From the NCBI RefSeq assembly GCF_001625085.1, contig NZ_BDAW01000019.1, positions 62,001 to 126,000 of the forward strand: 64,000 bases of DNA. The letters are read 5' to 3'. The DNA comes from Nocardia acidivorans NBRC 108247 (lineage in GTDB: Bacteria; Actinomycetota; Actinomycetes; Mycobacteriales; Mycobacteriaceae). The position numbers and the translations under genes were made by a program. Each line of letters starts with the position of its first letter. Position 1 is the first letter of the stretch. The notes beneath the pieces are model-generated. The model was given only the letters and a program-made list of their open reading frames with translations, was not told the DNA's origin and made no database searches. This document shows, one piece after another, positions 19,235 to 27,949 of this stretch.

Positions 19235-20605
19235 ATGTCTGAGATCGCGCTGCGGGAATTCGTCGAGGCCACCGCCACCAAGTTCGGCATTCCCGGCATC
19301 ACCGTCGGCATCTGGGTCGACGGTAGGGAGATCTTCGCCGCGCACGGCGTCACGAGTATCGAGAACCCGGTGCCGGTGGACAAGGACACGCTGTTCACCG
19401 TCGGGTCGGTCAGCAAGACCTTCACCGTGACCGCCATCATGCAGCTGGTCGCCGAGGGCCGGATCGACCTGGACGCGCCGGTGCGCACCTACGTGCCCGA
19501 ACTCACCCTCACCGATCCGGCGCATGCCGCCGCCATCACGGTGAAGCAGCTGCTCAACCACACCGCCGGCATCGACTGGAACCTCATCAACGACACCGGC
19601 GAGGGCGATACGGCACTGGCGGATTTCGTCGCCAAGCTGGCCGAGATTCCGCTCATCGGCGCTCCCGGTGTGCGCGCCTCCTACAGCCAGGCCGGATTCA
19701 ATCTGCTGGGCCGGGTCGTCGAGAAGGTCACCGGGCAGAGTTTCGAGCAGGTGATCCGCACCCGGGTGCTGGCCCCGTTGGGTATGACCACCACCGGCTA
19801 TCTGCGCAATGAGATCATGACCCGCCGCTTCTCGGTCGGCCATGAGCGCGGCGAGGACGGGGAGCTGTCGGTGATCCGTTCCTGGAACGGGACCCGCGCC
19901 AACAATCCCGGCGGCGGCATCTCCTCCTCGGTGGCGGAGCAATTGCGCTGGGCCCGTTTCCATCTCGGCGACGGCACGGCCGAGAGCGGGGAGACGGTGC
20001 TGCCCGAGGCGTGGCTGAAGCTGACCCAGCAGCCGACCGTGGAATTGAAGGCCAGCACTCTCGGTGACGCGCTGGGCCTGTGCTGGTTCCTGCGCGAGGT
20101 CGATGGTGTGCGCACCGTGGGCCACGGCGGTTCGGCCTTCGGCCAGTTCGCCGAGCTGCTGCTGGTGCCCGAGCGGAATTTCGCCATCTCGGTCATGTCC
20201 AATGCCAGCCCCGACGGCATTCCGTCCAATGTGGCGATCGTGCGCTGGGCGCTGGAGCACTACCTGGGCGTCGTCGACAAGGATCCCGAGCCCGTCGCCT
20301 ACGATCCGGCCCGCGCCGGGGAACTGCTCGGCACCTACGATATCGACGCCATGACCATGACCGTCATCGCCGGCGCCGCCGGTCTGTCGCTCGAGTGCAA
20401 GATCAAGCCCGAGATCCGCGCCGCCGCCGAAACCGAACTCCCCCAGGACCATCCGCCGTTCCCCTTCGGCCTGCTCCCCGGCGAAGGCGACGAGTACATC
20501 ATCACCGAGGGCTCTTTCAAGGGCCAGCGCGGCTACTTCAGCCGCGACGACTCCGGCACGATCATCGGCCTCGACCTCGCAGGCCGCCTCTTCACCCGAG
20601 TCTGA
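19235..20605 (+). CDS. Serine hydrolase, beta-lactamase/PBP4-like family
   Basis: A 456-residue PF00144 protein. SVSKT gives the SxxK nucleophile, VKQLLNHTAGID the following helix, YSQAGFNLLG the tyrosine motif, and VGHGGSAFGQ the third active-site box. A C-terminal beta-barrel extension of about 110 residues (from about residue 350) follows, as in DAP- and EstB-related members. No signal peptide, so probably cytoplasmic. ATG 19235 has GGGAGAAACCGAA upstream; the frame's extension to 19100 overlaps the phased repeats and is unlikely to be coding. Probable target of the SARP-type regulator encoded nearby. Confidence 0.85.
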   Translation: MSEIALREFVEATATKFGIPGITVGIWVDGREIFAAHGVTSIENPVPVDKDTLFTVGSVSKTFTVTAIMQLVAEGRIDLDAPVRTYVPELTLTDPAHAAAITVKQLLNHTAGIDWNLINDTGEGDTALADFVAKLAEIPLIGAPGVRASYSQAGFNLLGRVVEKVTGQSFEQVIRTRVLAPLGMTTTGYLRNEIMTRRFSVGHERGEDGELSVIRSWNGTRANNPGGGISSSVAEQLRWARFHLGDGTAESGETVLPEAWLKLTQQPTVELKASTLGDALGLCWFLREVDGVRTVGHGGSAFGQFAELLLVPERNFAISVMSNASPDGIPSNVAIVRWALEHYLGVVDKDPEPVAYDPARAGELLGTYDIDAMTMTVIAGAAGLSLECKIKPEIRAAAETELPQDHPPFPFGLLPGEGDEYIITEGSFKGQRGYFSRDDSGTIIGLDLAGRLFTRV

Positions 20606-20646
20606 GCACCAACGAAAACCTACCGGGCTGACGGAGGAGACCTCCC

Positions 20647-20735
20647 CGTCATCCCGGTAGGTTTTCGGCCGGGATCCACACCCGCAGCGCCGCAACAGTT
20701 CTGGGTGGATCCCGGCCAAAACCGCGACGGGATGA
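20647..20735. repeat. Dispersed palindromic repeat, copy B
   Basis: Left arm 20647-20679 and right arm 20705-20735 repeat the element of 13421, with a 25-base loop and mismatches near the outer right end. It lies between the converging serine hydrolase and SARP-type genes and could act as a terminator hairpin for both. Confidence 0.88.
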
Positions 20736-20789
20736 ATGCGTTCCGGCCGAGACGTCGCAGGTGGCGGCGTCGCCCCGGGGCGCGGACGC

Positions 20790-23700
20790 TCAGTCGCCCG
20801 GCAGTGCGGCGCGCAGGCGGGCGAGGGCCTCGTCGCGGGGGAGGTCGGAACCGGCGAGGTAGGCGGCGCGGAAGCCCTCTTCACCGAGGCTGGTCACCAG
20901 ATCGGCGATGAGGTCGCGGAGTTCGGGTTCGCCATCGTCGAAGGCGCCGCGGACTACCGCGCTCATGCCGAGGGCGGCGGCGGAGCCGGTCGGATCGCCT
21001 TCCAGCAGTAGGAGTTCGGCCAGTAGTTCGGCGGCCCGGGCGAGGGCCTGGGCCACCGCCGCCACGTCCCCGTAGACGAAGGAGCCGTCGATCACTTCGG
21101 GGAGCAGTGCGCGGGCCGCGGCGGCGGAGCCGTCGGCGAGGCGATCGGCCATGCGGGCCACGGCGATTCGGTTCAGGACGATGCCCTCGGGGATCGGGAG
21201 GCGGCGGATGCGCTGTTCGAGCAGTTCGAGATCGCGGTCCGCCTGTGCCACATCGCCTGTGCGGCGGTGTAATTCGGCCAGGCTGAAGCCAATTTCGGCG
21301 CTCATGCGGGTGTAACCGAGGTCTTCGGCGAGCCGTTGCGCGGCCCGGATATCGGATTCGGCTCCGGCCAGGTCATCGCTGCGCATGCGCTCGCGGGTGA
21401 GTTCGGCCCGGCTGGTCACCACATCGTCCTCCAGCCCGAGTTCGGAGGCGATGACCACCGCGCGCCCGAAGGCCGCCATCGCCTCCTGATGCGCGCCGCG
21501 CAGCGAGTGATCACGGCCGACCGCGATCAGGGCCATGCCCAACCCCCAGCGGTCACCGGCGATTTCGAAGTCGCGCAACGCTTCCCGGCGTTCGGCGGCA
21601 CCGGCGAGCAATTCACCGCGCCCGGTCAGGGCCAGATCCCGGGCGAGATGCGCACTCGCCCGCAACCACGGATCCGGGTACTCCAGCGCCCATTCCAGTT
21701 GCCGCTCCCCCAGCTGCTCATCGCCGACCTGGAATGCCAGCAACGAGGTCCACAACGGCAGTGCGGGATGGAATTCCAGCGCGCCCGTGCGCGCGCACTC
21801 CGCGATCAGCTCGGGCACCGGAACCGATTCGTCCCCGGGCGCACCGGCCATCAACTGGATCACCCGGAACGCGGCCAGCGCGTCCTCCGGTAGCGCGTCC
21901 CCGAATCGCAGCACCCCGGCGATGGCGGTCTCGAACTGACTGCTCATCCCCCGAATTCCCCAGTACCAGAACATGGCTCGCGCGAACCGGCTCGCCCGCC
22001 GCGCGTCCGCGACGATGCGCGCGGGATCCGCGGGCACCGCCGCCCCGCGATCGACCGACGCAGCGCGCACCGCTCGCGGAGCGGGGCCGGGCACCATGCG
22101 CAGCGCGGCAGCCATATTGGCGTGTTCGGCATCGAAAATAGCTATGGCGCTGAGCTGTTCGCCGGTGCGCAGCAGGGGTTCGAGTCGTTCGGCGAGAATC
22201 AGATGGTGGTGGATGAAACCATCTTCGAGATCGTCGCTGGACGCCGTGAGCCGTTCGGCGGCGAAGGCCCGAATGGTCTCGAGCATCCGATACCGGGGCT
22301 GATCGCCGTCGGCGACCTGCACCAGCGACTTCTCGACCAGCGCGCCCAGGACGTAGACGATATCGGCGGCCGGGAGCAGATCATCGGCGCAGATGGCTTC
22401 CAGCGCTTCGATTGTCGCACCGCCGGGGAATATCGAGAGTCGGCGCGCCAGCACGCGCTCGGCGTCCTCGAGCAGGTCCCAGCTCCATTCGACGAGGGCG
22501 AGCAGCGTGCGCTGGCGGGGCAGCGCGGTGCGGCTGCCGGAGGTGAGCAGGCGGAACCGGTCGTCGAGGCGGCGCGCGATCTGATCCACGGTCATGGACC
22601 GGAGTTTCGCGGCGGCCAACTCCAAAGCCAGTGGGATGCCGTCGAGTTGGCGGCAGATCTCCACCACCGGCCCGGTCGTGCGATCGTCCAGCTCGAAGCC
22701 GGGTCGCACCGCGGCGGCGCGGTCCAGGAACAGTCGCACCGCCGGAGAGCGCTGTGCCACAGCGGATTCGGTCGCCGCGGGGGGAACGGCCAGCGGGCCG
22801 AGATGACAGAGCGCCTCACCGGTGATGGCGAGCGGTTCGCGACCGGTGGCGAGAATGCGCAGCCGCGGCAATCGGTCCAGCAGATGGTCGGCGAGTTCGG
22901 CCGCGGCGGCGATGAGGTGTTCGCAATTGTCCAGAACCAGAACCGCCGCACCGACATCCAGCAGTTCGGCCAGGCGGTCGGACTTCTCGGCGGGGAGCCC
23001 GTCGGCACTGTCCAGCGCACCGGCGACGGCATCGGCGAGCCGATCGGGCGTGCCGATCTCGGCGAGCGGTACGAAGAATACCGGGCCGCCCTCGTATCGG
23101 GACATGGCTTCGAGCGACAGCCTGGTCTTGCCCGCCCCGCCCGGTCCGACAATCGTCACCAGCCGGGAGTCCGCGAGCAGCCGGGCCACCGTCTCGAGTT
23201 CGCGGTCGCGACCCACGAAGCTGGTCAGCCGCGCGGGTAACGCGCTCCCGACGGGTTCCCTTCGGGCGACCGGACTTTCGAGCTCACCGCGCAGCAGCGC
23301 GAGGTGTGTTTCGCGGAGTTCGGCCGAGGGGTCGATACCGAGCTCCTCACCGAGTCGCTCGCGCATATCCTCGTACACCGCGAGGGCGTCGGACTGCCGT
23401 CCGGCGGCGGCCAGGGCGCGCATGCGCAGCGCAGCCAACCGCTCACCGAGCGGATGTTCGACGCCGGCCACCTCGAGATCCACGAGAATCTCCGCGTATC
23501 GCCCCAATTGGAGTTCGGCGGCGAATCGATCCTCCACGACCGAGGCCCGCATATCCTCCAGCCGCGCCGCCACCGCCTGCGCGTAGGGTGCGTCCCGCAC
23601 ATCACCGAGCACCGATCCGCGCCACAATCCGAGCGCCTCCGCCAGCACGGCCGAGGCGGTATCGGCGCGCCCGGCCGCGAGTTCGCGCCGCCCGCGCGTG

Positions 23701-24008
23701 CGAAGCTCCTCGAACCGCGCCGCATCCACCTCGACATCGGGCAGCCGATACCCGCCCGCGGTCAGTTCGACGGTCCCCACCCCGCGCAGCGCGCGCCGCA
23801 GTCGCGACACCAATGCCTGTAGTGCGCCCGCCGCCTCGGCGGGTGGCTCCGCACCCCACAGCCCGTCGATGAGCGCCTCGACCGGCACCGCTCCCCCGGC
23901 CTCCAGCGCGAGTCTGGCCAGCAGCATGCGCACCCGGACGCCGCCGATCTCAACCGAGGCCCCCTCCTCGGTCCAAACCTCCACCGGCCCCAGCACACCT
24001 ACCCGCAC
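20790..24008 (-). CDS. SARP/AfsR-type transcriptional regulator with NTPase and TPR regions
   Basis: A 1072-residue regulator. Residues 1-92 are the OmpR-like winged helix of SARPs and 97-243 the BTAD domain. An NB-ARC/STAND NTPase follows, with P-loop GPGGAGKT at 288-295 and Walker B AVLVLDNCEH near 350. The C-terminal half is helical repeats of TPR type. This is the AfsR architecture: nucleotide-controlled activators that bind direct repeats spaced 11 bases. The GTG at 24008 starts the homologous region (VRVGVLGPVEVW); the frame extends further but that part is unrelated. Its gene converges on the serine hydrolase whose upstream region carries 11-base phased repeats. Confidence 0.88.
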   Translation of the reverse strand: MRVGVLGPVEVWTEEGASVEIGGVRVRMLLARLALEAGGAVPVEALIDGLWGAEPPAEAAGALQALVSRLRRALRGVGTVELTAGGYRLPDVEVDAARFEELRTRGRRELAAGRADTASAVLAEALGLWRGSVLGDVRDAPYAQAVAARLEDMRASVVEDRFAAELQLGRYAEILVDLEVAGVEHPLGERLAALRMRALAAAGRQSDALAVYEDMRERLGEELGIDPSAELRETHLALLRGELESPVARREPVGSALPARLTSFVGRDRELETVARLLADSRLVTIVGPGGAGKTRLSLEAMSRYEGGPVFFVPLAEIGTPDRLADAVAGALDSADGLPAEKSDRLAELLDVGAAVLVLDNCEHLIAAAAELADHLLDRLPRLRILATGREPLAITGEALCHLGPLAVPPAATESAVAQRSPAVRLFLDRAAAVRPGFELDDRTTGPVVEICRQLDGIPLALELAAAKLRSMTVDQIARRLDDRFRLLTSGSRTALPRQRTLLALVEWSWDLLEDAERVLARRLSIFPGGATIEALEAICADDLLPAADIVYVLGALVEKSLVQVADGDQPRYRMLETIRAFAAERLTASSDDLEDGFIHHHLILAERLEPLLRTGEQLSAIAIFDAEHANMAAALRMVPGPAPRAVRAASVDRGAAVPADPARIVADARRASRFARAMFWYWGIRGMSSQFETAIAGVLRFGDALPEDALAAFRVIQLMAGAPGDESVPVPELIAECARTGALEFHPALPLWTSLLAFQVGDEQLGERQLEWALEYPDPWLRASAHLARDLALTGRGELLAGAAERREALRDFEIAGDRWGLGMALIAVGRDHSLRGAHQEAMAAFGRAVVIASELGLEDDVVTSRAELTRERMRSDDLAGAESDIRAAQRLAEDLGYTRMSAEIGFSLAELHRRTGDVAQADRDLELLEQRIRRLPIPEGIVLNRIAVARMADRLADGSAAAARALLPEVIDGSFVYGDVAAVAQALARAAELLAELLLLEGDPTGSAAALGMSAVVRGAFDDGEPELRDLIADLVTSLGEEGFRAAYLAGSDLPRDEALARLRAALPGD

Positions 24009-24126
24009 CCGCCGAGTCTGGCAGAACCGCACGGGCGGAATCCATCCGATCGCGGAGAGATCCGCGGAGTGCGCATTACCCGCGAGGTAATCGACGGGCG
24101 GACGGGGTTCGGGCACAGTAGCTTCC

Positions 24127-24537
24127 ATGACTGAATTCCCCGTCGACCCGATCGGCGCCAAACTCTTCAGCACCATGCCGTTCGCCGACCGGCTCGGCAT
24201 CGAGGTGCTCGAACACGGAGCGGAGCAGGTGCGTGCCCGGCTCGCCTGGGACGAATCGCTGTGCACGCTGGGCGGCGGCCTGCACGGCGGCGTCCTGATG
24301 GCGCTGGCCGATTCCACCGGCGCGGTCTGCGCGTTCCTGAATCTGCCCGAGGGCAAGCAGGGCACCACGACGGTGGAGTCGAAGACGAATTTCCTGCGCG
24401 GTGTGCGCTCAGGTCATGCCACCGCGACGGCGCGACCGCTGCACGCGGGCCGCAGCTTCATCGTGGTGGAGACCGAGATCCGCGATGACGCGGGCAAACT
24501 CGTCGCCAAGGTCACCCAGACGCAGGCGGTGCTCTGA
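24127..24537 (+). CDS. PaaI-family hotdog thioesterase
   Basis: A 136-residue single-hotdog protein. The signature GGGLHGGVLMALADSTGAVCA holds the conserved HGG and D of the PaaI/YbgC-like acyl-CoA thioesterases; TTTVESKTNFLRGVRSG and the TQTQAVL C-terminal strand complete the fold. It would hydrolyse aryl- or acyl-CoA thioesters in the cytoplasm. It is divergent from the SARP-type regulator (118 bases between starts), which makes it a possible second target. Substrate unknown. Confidence 0.85.
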   Translation: MTEFPVDPIGAKLFSTMPFADRLGIEVLEHGAEQVRARLAWDESLCTLGGGLHGGVLMALADSTGAVCAFLNLPEGKQGTTTVESKTNFLRGVRSGHATATARPLHAGRSFIVVETEIRDDAGKLVAKVTQTQAVL

Positions 24538-24654
24538 TCGAGCGTCTTTCCAGCAAATACCCCATGACCATCCGGTGAGCCGAACCCAGTTGTGAACCGT
24601 GATAGGGGCTGGCGATAGCGTCAAGGCGAACGTTCGGCAGCATGAGGTGGTCAG

Positions 24655-25731
24655 ATGAGGCAGATTCTTTTCGCGGTGATGATCGCGCTGGCGGTGTCGA
24701 TCACCTTGACACCGTTGCTGATCAGGCTGTTCGCGAAAAGGAATGTCGGACAGGAGATCCGGTCCGACGGCCCGGCCAGTCATCAGGCCAAGCGCGGCAC
24801 CCCGACCATGGGCGGTATCGCCATCATCGTCGGCATGTGGGCCGGATATCTGGGCTCACATCTGATCGGAATCCGCTATGACGCAGAGGGTTTGACGGTC
24901 TCGGGCCTGCTGGTGCTCGGCCTGGCCACCGCGCTGGGCGTCGTCGGGTTCCTGGACGACTACATCAAGCTGAGCAAGCGCCGCAATCTCGGCCTCACCG
25001 CCAAGGGCAAGTACCTCGGGCAGGTCACCGCGGCGGTGGTCTTCGGCGTACTGGCACTGCGCTTTCCGAACAATTCCGGTCTGACTCCGGCGAGCCGTCA
25101 TCTGTCGTATGTCCGCGACTACAACTTCCTGTACTTCAGCGTGATCGTCTTCCTGATCTTCGCGGTATTCCTCGTGGTGGCGTGGTCGAACGCCGTCAAT
25201 ATCACCGACGGACTGGACGGTCTGGCCGCAGGTTCCATGGCGCTGGCGCTCGGCGCGTACGTGATCGTCACGCTCTGGCAGTACACCAACGCCTGTTCGA
25301 TCAAGCCCGGCCCGGCCTGCTATTCGGTCCGCGATCCGCTGGATCTGGCCCTGGTGTGCGCCTCGGGCGCGGCGGCCTGTATCGGCTTCCTGTGGTGGAA
25401 TGCCAATCCCGCCAAGATCTTCATGGGCGATACCGGTTCGCTGGCGCTGGGCGGCCTGATCGCGGGCATCTCCATCACCACCCGCACCGAACTGCTGATG
25501 GCGGTCATCGGCGCGCTCTTCGTCGCCGAGATCCTCTCGGTGGCCCTGCAGATCGCGGTCTTCCGCACCACCCGCACCCGCCTGTTCAAAATGGCCCCGT
25601 TCCATCATCATTTCGAGCTCAGCGCCTGGCCGGAAACCGCCGTGATCATCCGTTTCTGGCTGCTGGGCGGCATATCCGCAGGTGTGGGCCTGATGCTCTT
25701 CTACGGCGAACACCTCGCTACGGTGCACTGA
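24655..25731 (+). CDS. mraY: Phospho-N-acetylmuramoyl-pentapeptide transferase (MraY), stand-alone
   Basis: A 358-residue ten-helix MraY that transfers phospho-MurNAc-pentapeptide to undecaprenyl phosphate (lipid I step). All catalytic motifs are present: the aspartate pair in [35 protein letters not shown] and the metal/substrate histidines MAPFHHHFE. The gene is not flanked by murF, murD or ftsW as in the usual dcw cluster; neighbours are a thioesterase and a hydrolase/reductase operon. It is thus either a relocated essential gene or, more likely, a second copy. ATG 24655 is preceded by GAGGTGG. Confidence 0.93.
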   Translation: MRQILFAVMIALAVSITLTPLLIRLFAKRNVGQEIRSDGPASHQAKRGTPTMGGIAIIVGMWAGYLGSHLIGIRYDAEGLTVSGLLVLGLATALGVVGFLDDYIKLSKRRNLGLTAKGKYLGQVTAAVVFGVLALRFPNNSGLTPASRHLSYVRDYNFLYFSVIVFLIFAVFLVVAWSNAVNITDGLDGLAAGSMALALGAYVIVTLWQYTNACSIKPGPACYSVRDPLDLALVCASGAAACIGFLWWNANPAKIFMGDTGSLALGGLIAGISITTRTELLMAVIGALFVAEILSVALQIAVFRTTRTRLFKMAPFHHHFELSAWPETAVIIRFWLLGGISAGVGLMLFYGEHLATVH

Positions 25732-25783
25732 CCCTCGCGGCACCACGGTCGCGTTTTTAGCTGTAACCGTGGGTTCCATATAT

Positions 25784-25802
25784 GCGTAGAATATTGCTAC
25801 GC
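25784..25802. promoter_or_regulatory. Possible operator upstream of the metal-dependent hydrolase operon
   Basis: GCGTAG (25784-25789) and CTACGC (25797-25802) form an inverted repeat around a 7-base AT-rich spacer, in an AT-rich stretch 80-100 bases upstream of the ATG at 25886. Likely a repressor or activator site; no regulator is adjacent. Confidence 0.4.
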
Positions 25803-25885
25803 TCACGCAGCAAAAGTGGCCGCGGTCTGCTGGACCCGCCGTCGACGCCATGAAGCTGTGTCATTGGAACGAACCAGGAGTATCG

Positions 25886-26791
25886 ATGAAGCTACTTCCG
25901 AAGCTGGCGCGCCGCGAGGTGACCGAACCCGGTGAGGTAGCCCTGCACGCCCGAAATGTGCAGTTCGACTGGTCGCGGACCGCCCCCGTGTGGATGACCG
26001 CGGAACCGATCGCCTCCCATGTCCTGAACGCGCTGAGCATGCTGCTGCCCGAGGGCGAGCGCATGTTCCTGGTCACCTACGGCGAAGCCCTGGAACTGGT
26101 GCGCGATGAGAAGCTGCGCGAGGCCATGATCGGCTTCATCGGCCAGGAGTCCATGCACGCCGAGAGCCATAACGGCGCGCTCGAACAGGTGCTCGCCGCG
26201 CACGGCATCGATGTGGAACCCTTTGTGCGACAGGCGGAATTCCTCTTCCGCAAGACCCTGGGACACCGCGATATGCCGACCGCCGCGGCCCAGCAGCAGG
26301 TGCTGGTCGAACGCCTCGGCGTGATCGCGACGCTCGAGCATTTCTTCGCCTTCCTCGGCGACTGGATTCTCAATGCCGATCTGGAGAAGTTCGACGCCGA
26401 CCCGCAGATGCTGGATCTGTTCCGCTGGCACGGGGCCGAAGAGGTCGAGCACCGCATGGTCGCGCACGATGTGGCCGAGTACTTCGGGGTCGGCTATCTG
26501 CGGCGCGGGGCGCTCATGCTGATCGTGTTCCCGATCTTCATCGCACTGCTGCTGCGCGGGACCAAGTATCTGGTCCATCAGGATCCGACACTGCCCAATC
26601 ACCGGTATCCCATGCTGGTCGGGCGGATCTTCGCGGCCATGTGGCGGGGTTCGGTGCCCGGCATTCCATCGCTGCTGATCAGCGCGCTGTCCACCTTCAA
26701 GCCCGGCTACTCGCCCGAACCGGTCGGCTCCACCGCACAGGCCCTGGCCTACCTGGCGCAGTCCCCGGCGGCGCGGATCATGGCGTCGTGA
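25886..26791 (+). CDS. Metal-dependent hydrolase (PF10118 family)
   Basis: A 301-residue protein of the PF10118 predicted metal-dependent hydrolase family. Carboxylate/histidine clusters typical of a di-metal helical site are seen in EGERMF, GQESMHAESHN, ATLEHFFAFLGD and WHGAEEVEHRMVAHDV. A hydrophobic helix near residues 205-225 may associate with the membrane. ATG 25886 has AGGAG 5 bases upstream. It is the first gene of a three-gene operon: the ferredoxin-type reductase starts inside its stop (GTGA) and an EphD-type fusion follows, which suggests a redox partner for a di-iron-like enzyme acting on lipids. The exact reaction is unknown. Confidence 0.82.
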   Translation: MKLLPKLARREVTEPGEVALHARNVQFDWSRTAPVWMTAEPIASHVLNALSMLLPEGERMFLVTYGEALELVRDEKLREAMIGFIGQESMHAESHNGALEQVLAAHGIDVEPFVRQAEFLFRKTLGHRDMPTAAAQQQVLVERLGVIATLEHFFAFLGDWILNADLEKFDADPQMLDLFRWHGAEEVEHRMVAHDVAEYFGVGYLRRGALMLIVFPIFIALLLRGTKYLVHQDPTLPNHRYPMLVGRIFAAMWRGSVPGIPSLLISALSTFKPGYSPEPVGSTAQALAYLAQSPAARIMAS

Positions 26792-27921
26792 CCGCCGTTC
26801 GCGAGCCCGAGATGAACCTCATTCGGCCCGTGCCCGTCGAGCCGCCACCGGATCTGTACGGAAAGGCGCGCTCCGACCGGGCGACCCGGGTCTTGGACCT
26901 GATCGCCGAATCCCGTTTGCGCTGGACCACTTTCGTGAACCGGAAGCGGCCGCCAGCACCGGTCGACGATCGTCGGATTCCGCTGATGCTGGTCGAGCGC
27001 CGGGTGGAGGCGCACGACACCGATGTGATCAGCCTGATGTTCACCGCACCGGACGGGCGCGCGCTGCCGGTGTGGCGTCCCGGTGCGCATCTGGATCTGG
27101 AATTGCCGTCCGGGCGCGTGCGGCAGTACTCGCTCTGCGGTGATCCGGCCGATCGGCACGCGTATCGAATCGCGGTGCGCCGCATACCGAATGGTGGCGG
27201 CGGTTCCCTGGAGGTGCACGAAGCGCTGACCGTGGGCACGCCGGTGACGGTGCGCGGGCCGCGCAACGCGTTCCCGTTCGTGCTCCCCGGTTACGGATCC
27301 TCCGCCGCCCGAGTGCATTTCGTGGCCGGCGGTATCGGCATCACGCCGATTCTGCCTATGGTGCGGATGGCGCATCGACTCGGCGTGGACTGGACCATGA
27401 CCTATGCCGGGCGCAGCCGGGACGCCATTCCCTTTCTGGCGGAGGTGGAATCGTTCGGATCGCGCGTCACCGTGCGCACCGATGACGAACACGGGCTGCC
27501 CACCGCGGCCGATCTGCTGGCCGGGGTCGGCGCCGACACCTCGATCTACTGCTGCGGGCCGGTCGTCATGACCCAGGCGATCGCCGATACCGTGCGCGAG
27601 ATGCCCGGCGTGGAAATGTATTCCGAGCGCTTCTCACCGCCGCCGGTGGTGAACGGCGCCGCCTTCCAGGTGGAGCTGGCCCGCACCGGCGAGATCATCG
27701 ATGTGCCCGCGGACAAGTCGGTGCTCGAGGAAGTGCTGAAAGTCCGTCCGGACAGCCCGTACTCGTGCCGCCAGGGCTTCTGCCGCACCTGCAAGGTGCG
27801 AACGCTCGGCAGTGCGGTCGAGCACCGGGACACCGTACTCACCGATTCCGAGCGGGCCGCGGGCGACATGCTCATCTGCGTATCCCGTTGCACCGGCGAC
27901 CGTTTGGTGCTGGACCTCTGA
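26788..27921 (+). CDS. Ferredoxin reductase-type oxidoreductase with C-terminal 2Fe-2S domain
   Basis: A 377-residue flavoprotein reductase of the phthalate-dioxygenase-reductase family. Flavin domain: RQYSLCGDP (RxYS). Nucleotide-binding domain: VAGGIGITPILPMV and CCGPVVMT. The C-terminal plant-type 2Fe-2S domain carries the cysteine set CRQGFCRTCK plus CVSRC. It would pass electrons from NAD(P)H to an oxygenase or di-iron enzyme. GTG at 26788 overlaps the preceding stop by 4 bases, so the two are translationally coupled and likely form an enzyme-reductase pair. Confidence 0.87.
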   Translation: MTAVREPEMNLIRPVPVEPPPDLYGKARSDRATRVLDLIAESRLRWTTFVNRKRPPAPVDDRRIPLMLVERRVEAHDTDVISLMFTAPDGRALPVWRPGAHLDLELPSGRVRQYSLCGDPADRHAYRIAVRRIPNGGGGSLEVHEALTVGTPVTVRGPRNAFPFVLPGYGSSAARVHFVAGGIGITPILPMVRMAHRLGVDWTMTYAGRSRDAIPFLAEVESFGSRVTVRTDDEHGLPTAADLLAGVGADTSIYCCGPVVMTQAIADTVREMPGVEMYSERFSPPPVVNGAAFQVELARTGEIIDVPADKSVLEEVLKVRPDSPYSCRQGFCRTCKVRTLGSAVEHRDTVLTDSERAAGDMLICVSRCTGDRLVLDL

Positions 27922-27949
27922 CCGCCCCGCGGCTCCATCCTCTAGCCCC

